From the NCBI GenBank assembly GCA_035696365.1, contig DASRQS010000052.1, forward strand, positions 148,159-212,158: 64,000 nt of DNA, read 5' to 3'. Position 1 is the stretch's first letter. The number at the start of each line of letters is the position of its first letter. The DNA is from JALYLC01 sp035696365. GTDB lineage: Bacteria; Actinomycetota; Thermoleophilia; Gaiellales; JALYLC01. A program made the translations under genes and the position numbers. The notes beneath the pieces were generated by a model. That model was not told where the DNA came from, did no database searches, and saw only the letters and a program-made list of their open reading frames with translations. Shown piece by piece: positions 58,391-64,000 of the stretch.

Positions 58391-59443
58391 CTAGTCCTTC
58401 GCCAGCGGGACGTGGATCGTTCCGGCCAGGATGCGACTGCGCACGCGCCGGAGCTCGGCGCGCAGTGACGGCGGCACCTTCGGACTGATGCGCCCGAGGC
58501 TCGCGCCGCCGTCGCGCAGGGCGAGCGTCGTCGTGACGCCGCCACGGAATTCACCGTCGCGCACCTGCCTGAGCAGAGCGAGAAACCCAGCTTCGTAGTT
58601 CTTGACCACACTCGTCAGGATGTGACGTCCGAGGAAGGCCAGGTCGGAATCCACGCCGATCCCCCACACTCCGGCCTCCCGCGCAGCCTGGAGCACGCCG
58701 CGGCCGCAGTTGCCGGCCACGTCGAACACGGTGCCCGCGCCATTTTCGATCTGGCTCCGCGCGATGGCCGCGCACTTGTTCGGGTCGAGGAAGTCGCCGG
58801 AGTAGCCGCGCAGCACGTGGATGTGAGGATCCGCGCTCCGCGCGCCGGCGGCAAAGCCCTCGATGAAGTCGTCGACGGGCGGGGTGCGAACGCCTCCGAC
58901 GGCGCCGACGACATCCTTGCCCGCACGGCGCTGCTCGAGTCGCGCTGCCAGCCACCCCGCGAGGAATGCGGCCTCGTTCGGCTGAAGCACGACGGCCTCG
59001 ACGTTTCTCGGGCGACTGCCGAGCGCGTCCAACGGCCCGTCAAAGAACGCGAAATGCGTCTTCGGGAACCTGCGGGCAACGATCGCCAGCGCATCGAGAT
59101 GCGTGATGTCGACCAGCACGAGGCGGTAGCCCTGCCGTGCGAGCAGCGAAAGCGTCCCGACCGGGTCCTCCCGCACGTCCGGGGCGACGATTCGGCCGGT
59201 CACCCGGGTGGCGGCCAATGCGCGCTTGAAGGGATCGCAGATGAAATTGCTGGCCTCGCAGCCCGAGGTGAGGAGAACGACTTGAGGGGCAGTGTCGTGT
59301 CGATGCGCGCCGGCGCGCGGTGCGGCAGTCCCGAGAGCGATCATCGCCATGAGCAGGGAGGTGACGCACGCCGGCCGAAGCCTCGATCCGCCCCTCGCCG
59401 GGCTCGGGCGCCAACCGCGCCGCTGGAACGTCATTCGCCGCAT
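58391..59443 (-). CDS. BMP/PnrA-family solute-binding protein
   Basis: About 350 residues (ATG at 59443, or 59434 as alternative). A signal peptide is followed by a two-lobed BMP fold: 'GYRLVLVDITHLDALAIVAR', 'PRNVEAVVLQPNEAAFLAGW', 'GAVGGVRTPPVDDFIEGFAA' and 'VFDVAGNCGRGVLQAAREAG'. The family binds nucleosides or related ligands for ABC import. No ABC permease or ATPase is nearby and there is no lipobox, so it may serve as a sensor partner, perhaps for the facing SARP regulator; that is inference from position. Confidence 0.85.
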   Translation of the reverse strand: MRRMTFQRRGWRPSPARGGSRLRPACVTSLLMAMIALGTAAPRAGAHRHDTAPQVVLLTSGCEASNFICDPFKRALAATRVTGRIVAPDVREDPVGTLSLLARQGYRLVLVDITHLDALAIVARRFPKTHFAFFDGPLDALGSRPRNVEAVVLQPNEAAFLAGWLAARLEQRRAGKDVVGAVGGVRTPPVDDFIEGFAAGARSADPHIHVLRGYSGDFLDPNKCAAIARSQIENGAGTVFDVAGNCGRGVLQAAREAGVWGIGVDSDLAFLGRHILTSVVKNYEAGFLALLRQVRDGEFRGGVTTTLALRDGGASLGRISPKVPPSLRAELRRVRSRILAGTIHVPLAKD

Positions 59444-59547
59444 GCCTCTCTCTCGCAACCCTTCGCCGCGCAAAGCTGTACGCCCGGGGTGCCGAGGAGC
59501 ATACGGATCAGGCGACGTGCGGGCACGCTCCCGCCGTCGGAGCAACG

Positions 59548-60588
59548 CTAGAACCAGCCGCGGCGCTTGAAGTAGATGAGCAGCACGAGGAGCCCGAGGA
59601 GCTCTGTGCCGATGCCGAGCCCGACGAAGGCCTGCCAGCTTCCGATGTGCCTGACCAGGAAGCCGAAGTTCTGGCCGAAGAAGCCCGTGATCCAGGCGAG
59701 CGGCAGGAAGACCGTGGCAATGATCGTCAGCTGCTTCATGACGGCATTGAGGCGATTCGAGACCGTGGAGAGGTAGACGTCCATTGCGCCCGTGAGGAGG
59801 TCGCGATAGCTGTCGACGAGATCGCTGATGCGGATCAGATGGTCGTAGACGTCGCGGAAATAGCGCTCGTCTTCCTCATCCAGGCCGGGTAGCTGTGCGA
59901 CGCCGCCCATGATGCTCGCGAAGGTGTCGCGTTGCGGCGTGATGGCCTTGCGGATCCCGACGAGCAGGCGCTTCATCCGGAAGATCTCTTGCAGTTGCTC
60001 GTCGTCTGCCTTCCTGAAGATGCTGTCCTCGAGCTCGTCGATCCGGTCGTCGAAGTCGGCCAGGATCGGGAAGAAGCTGTCGACGAGCCCGTCGATGATC
60101 CGGTAGAGCAGCCGCGACGGGTGCTCCACCGGCTTGTCCAGCTTCGCGTAGCGGCGGCGGATCTCGACGAACGCGGGGCAGTCGTCGCGATGCACCGTGA
60201 CCAGGAAGCGCTCGGAGTAGAAGCAATGCACCTCGACGAGGCGGTCCTCGTCGGGCGCCGCGCCGTAGATGACGAGGAAGACGAAATCCTCGTACTCATC
60301 GATCTTTGCCCGCTGGCGGAAGTCCTCGGAGTCCTCGACCGCGAGCGGATGGAACTTGAAGACGTCCCTGAGGATCTTGAAGTCGTCTGGGCCGGGCTGG
60401 TCGAGGTCGAGCCAGAAGAACTTTTCGCTGCCGATCAGGTTCGAGACCGTCTCGCGGTCGAAGTGCATCTCGCCGCTGCCTTCGTCTTGCACGACATGGC
60501 AGACCGAAGGCCCGGTTCGCTCCGGCGAGCCGGCGGATGTGACTACCGTGGCGACGGTCCTGTCGCTCTCAGGCTGTTCGTCGGGCAT
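59548..60588 (-). CDS. CorA-family divalent metal transporter with GQN in place of GMN
   Basis: A 346-residue CorA protein: a cytoplasmic funnel domain (~35-280) and two C-terminal helices. The signature preceding the pore loop is 'ITGFFGQNFGFL'; the classical CorA motif is GMN. By family knowledge the GMN loop is the selectivity filter for Mg2+, so substitution could alter metal preference. The C-terminus is short and basic ('LIYFKRRGWF'). Confidence 0.9.
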   Translation of the reverse strand: MPDEQPESDRTVATVVTSAGSPERTGPSVCHVVQDEGSGEMHFDRETVSNLIGSEKFFWLDLDQPGPDDFKILRDVFKFHPLAVEDSEDFRQRAKIDEYEDFVFLVIYGAAPDEDRLVEVHCFYSERFLVTVHRDDCPAFVEIRRRYAKLDKPVEHPSRLLYRIIDGLVDSFFPILADFDDRIDELEDSIFRKADDEQLQEIFRMKRLLVGIRKAITPQRDTFASIMGGVAQLPGLDEEDERYFRDVYDHLIRISDLVDSYRDLLTGAMDVYLSTVSNRLNAVMKQLTIIATVFLPLAWITGFFGQNFGFLVRHIGSWQAFVGLGIGTELLGLLVLLIYFKRRGWF

Positions 60589-60740
60589 GCACCGATCCTA
60601 CTCCCGCACGCAGATGGGACGGTCGCGCGAGCCCGCAGGCGAGCGGCGGCCGTTCCATCTGCAGAGATCCGCGCAGGCGGCAACTGCGCGTCGGCGATCT
60701 CCGAGATCGCCACTGGGCCGCCGCTTGCGCTGTGCAAGCC

Positions 60741-60848
60741 AGGCCGGCGCACACCGCACCCGAGCTCTACGAATTGCTCGTCGGCAAGCGGGGCTGGACG
60801 CGCGAGCGCTGCTCGGACCTCGCGGACCTGCCCCGCCGTAAGGGGAGC
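60741..60848 (+). pseudogene. Possible remnant of a TetR-type regulator C-terminus
   Basis: In frame and directly upstream of the next gene, 'APELYELLVGKRGWTRERCS' resembles the end of TetR-family regulators. It has no start of its own and no helix-turn-helix upstream. It may be only chance similarity. Confidence 0.25.
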
Positions 60849-61871
60849 ATGATGATGGGATATCCGCCCAGCGACGAGAACTCCCCGCGGCGCGCAGTGA
60901 CACTCGTTGCGAGCGCGCTCGCCGCGGCGGCCCTGCTTCCGGCTGTGGCACGAGCGGATGGCTTGCCCGTGCTCGGCATCGACGTCGGCGCGTCGGGCGT
61001 CGCCTCGCGCGCAGACGACGCGCGCTATGTGACAGTCAATTCGGGGAGCGAGACCGTCGTCTCGCGCGTCGACCCACACGGCGGCCGATTGCTCTCGTCG
61101 ACGTTCCTCCCCGGCACGTTCACGGTCCCGGCCGTCGCCTACGACGGCTCGGCGGGAGGGCTGTCGGCGAACGGGCAGAGACTGGTGCTGATCGAGCCCC
61201 GCCAGAGATTCCCGCGCGCCACGACTCGCCTCGCGCTGCTGCAGGCGCCAAAGCTCATTTCCCTCGCGACGATCGATCTGCAGGGGGATTTCAGCTTCGA
61301 CGCCGTCTCCCCGGACGGCACGCGCCTCTACCTGATCCAGTACACCTCTCCGACCGACCCGACCCGCTACCTCGTCCGGGCCTACGACCTCGACCGGCAC
61401 CGCCTGCTCGCCGGCGCGATCCGGGATCCTGCCGAGCGGGGCGATGCAATGCGCGGCTCGCCCGTCACCCGCTCGATGAGCCCGGACGGCCGGTGGGCGT
61501 ACACGCTCTACGACGGCGCGGGAGGCACCCCATTCGTGCACGCGCTCGACACCCGGCGCGGCCGCGCCCACTGCATCGACCTGCCGGCGCTGGCCGGGGC
61601 CAACCTGGCCGCGCTGCGTCTCCGCGTCGCCGGCGCCACCCTGAGCGTGCGCCGCTCGCACGCACCCGTCGCGACCATCGACCTCCATACCTTCCACGTC
61701 GCGGCGGCGCCCTCGACGGCAGCACCCGCGCGCGAACCGGGCTCGGGGGAAACGTTCGGCTGGATCGCGGCGCTCACAGCCGGGCTCGCGGCGATCGTCG
61801 GCGTCCTGCGCTGGCGAATGCGAAAGCCGCGTGCGGCGCCGACGGAGAGCACCCCGGCAAACCTCGCCTGA
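60849..61871 (+). CDS. Exported beta-propeller-like protein with C-terminal membrane anchor
   Basis: About 340 residues. AAGGGGA precedes three consecutive ATGs at 60849-60857. A signal sequence ('LVASALAAAALLPAVARADG') is followed by repeated beta strands ('FSFDAVSPDGTRLYLIQYTS', 'VTRSMSPDGRWAYTLYDGAG') like WD40/YVTN blades, and a C-terminal helix ('GWIAALTAGLAAIVGVLRW') with a basic tail. It is an extracytoplasmic protein anchored at its C-terminus. No ligand is known. Confidence 0.75.
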   Translation: MMMGYPPSDENSPRRAVTLVASALAAAALLPAVARADGLPVLGIDVGASGVASRADDARYVTVNSGSETVVSRVDPHGGRLLSSTFLPGTFTVPAVAYDGSAGGLSANGQRLVLIEPRQRFPRATTRLALLQAPKLISLATIDLQGDFSFDAVSPDGTRLYLIQYTSPTDPTRYLVRAYDLDRHRLLAGAIRDPAERGDAMRGSPVTRSMSPDGRWAYTLYDGAGGTPFVHALDTRRGRAHCIDLPALAGANLAALRLRVAGATLSVRRSHAPVATIDLHTFHVAAAPSTAAPAREPGSGETFGWIAALTAGLAAIVGVLRWRMRKPRAAPTESTPANLA

Positions 61872-61889
61872 TTCGCGGTCAGCTCACGC

Positions 61890-62138
61890 TCAGTCGACGA
61901 CGTCGAGCGGGATGCGGAGCTCGTCGGCGAGCGCGCTCGCGACCGCGTCGAGGCCACGGGCGCTCACGAAGTGCAGGGTCTCGATCTCGTCCCCGGGCCA
62001 GGTCACCTCCACGACGTAGTGGTCACTCCGGCCGAGCGTGCAGCCGCTCGCCACGCGCAGCGTGATCTCGAGCACACCGCCGTCCGTGGCACGCCGTCGA
62101 AGCTCGCGCCAAAGCCGGGTGTCCGGTATCGCGCTCAC
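61890..62138 (-). CDS. Small conserved protein, unknown
   Basis: An 82-residue soluble protein. It overlaps the upstream gene by four bases (ATGA at 62135-62138). 'HYVVEVTWPGDEIETLHFVS' and 'LDAVASALADELRIPLDVVD' suggest a small alpha-beta fold. No family is recognised. It forms an operon with the next entry. Confidence 0.55.
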   Translation of the reverse strand: MSAIPDTRLWRELRRRATDGGVLEITLRVASGCTLGRSDHYVVEVTWPGDEIETLHFVSARGLDAVASALADELRIPLDVVD

Positions 62139-62509
62139 ACCCGCAGGGCCGGCAGCGGGGGCGGCTCAGGGCGCGGACGGTAGCGCCAGGGCAGACCCGA
62201 TGCCTCCTGCAGACGGGCTTCGAGCGCCCGCAAGTCCTCACCTCCGGCCGCGATCAGATGCGCCGTCTCGACGCCCGCCGAGACCTGGCCACAGAGCGGA
62301 AACGCGCCCGAGGGGGTGACGACGCGATCGTGATGCAGCGTGATGCGCCCGTAGAGGCCGATCACAGCATCGCTCGTGATCCGGTAGGCAGCCTCGCGCA
62401 GGGCCCTGGCCGACCAGTCACGTCCGCGCAGCGCGGCATCGAGCCGGCGATTCGCAGACCGCAACTCGCACCGCACCGCGCCACCCCGCTCAGAACCAAA
62501 GACGACCAC
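62135..62509 (-). CDS. Small protein, unknown, coupled to the 82-residue gene
   Basis: A 124-residue protein with a GTG start and AGGGGG five bases upstream. 'WSARALREAAYRITSDAVIG' and 'SAGVETAHLIAAGGEDLRAL' are alpha-helical. It ends in a Pro/Arg-rich tail. There are no membrane segments. The two genes together look like a small cytoplasmic module of unknown role. Confidence 0.55.
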   Translation of the reverse strand: MVVFGSERGGAVRCELRSANRRLDAALRGRDWSARALREAAYRITSDAVIGLYGRITLHHDRVVTPSGAFPLCGQVSAGVETAHLIAAGGEDLRALEARLQEASGLPWRYRPRPEPPPLPALRV

Positions 62510-62857
62510 ACAACCCCCTACGCCCAGCCCCTCGAGAGAAGTTCCCGCTCGACGTCAGCCGCCGACTGGCGACCACCCAAGGGCGGCCGCGCTCTGCTCG
62601 CAGACGACTTGAACGAACCCGTCCCCAGCACTCGATGCCGTCCCGCACCTCTACATGCGCGAACTCGCCATTTGTGTGACAGAGAAGGCGCCAGAAACAC
62701 TCAAGTAGCGATCGAGGTTTGCGTCGACGCCGATACTCGATGTGGCAAGAGTTGCCGCGACGGAGCGGCCGCTGCCCTGAACGCGGTCATGCAAGAGCCG
62801 GGCCCCCGCCACGGGCGGGGACCCGGCTGCTCTTGCGTGGGTACGCGGGGCCTGGCG
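62510..62857. other. Gene-free stretch
   Basis: These 348 bases hold the hairpin at 62791-62836 and otherwise no coding frame with a credible start, no RNA gene and no repeat that I can see. Confidence 0.45.
62791..62836. terminator. Strong long hairpin terminator
   Basis: GCAAGAGCCGGG and its complement CCCGGC..CTCTTGC, with CCCCGCC/GGCGGGG nearer the loop, form a ~20-bp stem. It lies 22 bases past the stop of the minus-strand PepSY-like gene. Confidence 0.8.
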
Positions 62858-63280
62858 CTACGGGTGGCCGGGGCCGCCGGAACCGAAGCCCGACTGCGTG
62901 GCGGTGACGTTGAACGAGGCGTCGAGCTTGACCGTGACGGTGCTGCCGTCAGCCTTCGTCACGTGCACCTCGTAGGCCGCGCCGCCGGAGTCCGTCTCGG
63001 CGCGAATGATCGCCCCGCCTGGCACCGCGGCGTTGGCCGCGGCGGTGGCCTTCGTGAGGTCGGCGCCGGTCAGGAGGGTCTCGCCGGGGCCGTGAGAGAC
63101 GGTCGCCGGATCCGGCGCGCTGGCCGGCGCGTTGGAGGCGGACGCTGCGACAGTCGTCGTCGTGGACGCCGAGGGACTGGTGGCGGCATTTGCGATTGCC
63201 GCAGTACCAACCCCAAGGGCGAGCACGGCTCCGGTCGTTGCCGCCCAGCGGCGCGCACGGAACGTGGTGGACTCGAGCAT
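62858..63280 (-). CDS. Secreted PepSY-like protein
   Basis: About 140 residues. AGAGGAG precedes the ATG at 63280, so longer in-frame starts are rejected. Signal peptide ('VLALGVGTAAIANAA'), a Ser/Thr/Ala-rich linker, then a PepSY-type domain: 'LTGADLTKATAAANAAVPGG' and 'AAYEVHVTKADGSTVTVKLD'. PepSY domains often modulate proteases or bind peptides. It is followed by a strong terminator and is monocistronic. Confidence 0.78.
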   Translation of the reverse strand: MLESTTFRARRWAATTGAVLALGVGTAAIANAATSPSASTTTTVAASASNAPASAPDPATVSHGPGETLLTGADLTKATAAANAAVPGGAIIRAETDSGGAAYEVHVTKADGSTVTVKLDASFNVTATQSGFGSGGPGHP

Positions 63281-63513
63281 GATCACTCCTCTGGTTGTTG
63301 CTGCCTCGGTGGTGAGGTGGGAACGACTCTCGCCCGTCAACCTAAGAGCCGCCGCAAGCGCCCCTAAGACCTCTCGAAGAGCCCGGCCCACACGCGGTCT
63401 GGCCCACACGGGATGCGCAGCGCGCTCTGGCCGCAGCCAAGCTCCGGCAGACTCACAGCGGGCTCACAGCGAAGCGCGAGATGCTTCTTACGAGCGCCTC
63501 GTAGGTTGGATCC

Positions 63514-63741
63514 ATGAGTAGCCACCACACCACCTCGAATCCAGCCGGCTCCGTCGACCTCGGTGACCTTGCGAGACCGGAGCGCGGCGATGAGGGCGGG
63601 TCGGGCGTCACTCGACGGGGCCTGCTGCATCAGGCGGGCGCGCTCGGCAGCGCCGTGTCGGACGGCTACCTCGGAACGATGGTCCTCGCCGTCAACCCGG
63701 CCTCGAGCCCGGCCGGAGTCGGCTTTGGTGGCGGCGGCTAG
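63514..63741 (+). CDS. 75-residue protein with a Tat-like motif
   Basis: An ATG at 63514 opens a 75-residue frame with 'TRRGLLHQAGALGSAVSDG' in the middle and a glycine tail ('GVGFGGGG'). The twin Arg and moderately hydrophobic stretch look like a shortened Tat signal. It may be a small exported protein or the stump of a larger one. No clear ribosome-binding site is seen. Confidence 0.4.
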   Translation: MSSHHTTSNPAGSVDLGDLARPERGDEGGSGVTRRGLLHQAGALGSAVSDGYLGTMVLAVNPASSPAGVGFGGGG

Positions 63742-63785
63742 AACGTCGCCGGATCACGGAAGGCGGTATGCCTCATCGGGGCCGG

Positions 63786-64000
63786 ATGATTGACATCCGT
63801 ACCACATCACGGAACGCGACCGCGAAGAGCAGTCACTCCACGACCTCCCCGCGGCGGTTGCCGTTCAGGCCGGACATCCAGGGGCTTCGCGCGATTGCGG
63901 TCCTGCTGGTCGTGGCGTTCCACGCGGGGGTGCCTGTCATCAGCGGCGGGTACGTCGGCGTCGACGTGTTCTACGTGATCTCGGGCTTCCTGATCACGGG
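63786..64000 (+). CDS. Acyltransferase-3 (OafA-type) membrane protein, N-terminal part
   Basis: The first 71 residues of an acyltransferase family 3 protein, cut by the window edge. 'RPDIQGLRAIAVLLVVAFHA' and 'GGYVGVDVFYVISGFLITG' are the defining first and second helix motifs, and the His in 'FHAG' is catalytically important in the family. These enzymes O-acylate cell-surface glycans. The ATG at 63786 is the first in frame. Confidence 0.9.
   Translation, partial: MIDIRTTSRNATAKSSHSTTSPRRLPFRPDIQGLRAIAVLLVVAFHAGVPVISGGYVGVDVFYVISGFLIT

Noticed and set aside
62510..62857. Possible tRNA or small RNA in the gene-free stretch
   Set aside because: No TPsiC-like GTTCGANTC, acceptor pairing or CCA region could be found; only the terminator hairpin is convincing.

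Overview
This 64 kb window is GC-rich chromosomal DNA. It is most likely from an actinobacterium of the class Thermoleophilia (Solirubrobacterales or Gaiellales type); this is inferred from gene content, not from a marker gene. The pointers are very high GC with frequent GTG starts, an UdgX-type uracil-DNA glycosylase, a LAL regulator, a membrane-bound SARP/BTAD regulator, a DevS-like kinase beside universal stress proteins, SHOCT and PadR/HAAS genes, and a secreted protein of the 'LPKNSVGAKQLKSGSV' type. No rRNA, tRNA, CRISPR array or intact transposase was seen.

Layout. 0-3.5 kb: a partner-switching module (PP2C phosphatase, MEDS/HATPase kinase, STAS antagonist, dCache-PP2C phosphatase), then UdgX. 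4.6-6.3 kb: a two-gene operon pairing a cytoplasmic HtrA-like protease with a MarR regulator that carries its own PDZ domain. 6.4-9 kb: a translationally coupled operon of a TPR protein, a small CMD-fold protein and a selenocysteine-encoding (in-frame UGA) AhpD/CMD protein. 9.8-16.5 kb: universal stress proteins, a GAF-GAF histidine kinase with NarL-type regulator, and a GNAT/acyl-CoA synthetase fusion. 16.5-30 kb: an envelope and stress island of small membrane proteins, SHOCT proteins, a LAL regulator, a MASE1 kinase, a NarL-type regulator, a K+ channel and a holin-phosphatase fusion. A 19-bp palindrome (YTCACCC-N5-GGGTGAR) is scattered through this island.

31-55 kb is the centre of interest. 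A two-component system is divergent from a run of secreted proteins: a ~1945-residue SdrD/beta-helix protein, then three cupredoxin proteins in which the four copper motifs of one multicopper oxidase are divided between two polypeptides, with a third polypeptide that looks copper-free. Next come a small anchored protein, a CopC-CopD fusion, a subtilisin sharing repeats with the third oxidase-like protein, a second His-rich CopC-like exported protein, and an FTR1 iron permease with tandem TTAGG-N4-CCTAA operators. A paralogous kinase lies on the far side. I infer an extracytoplasmic metal (Fe, Mn or Cu) oxidation and uptake system.

56-64 kb: a SARP regulator with a predicted external beta-propeller, a BMP-type solute-binding protein, a CorA variant, small secreted proteins and the start of an acyltransferase. 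Hairpins with a GGGGTCTGACCC core recur at gene 3' ends, four of the five loci lying between convergent genes.
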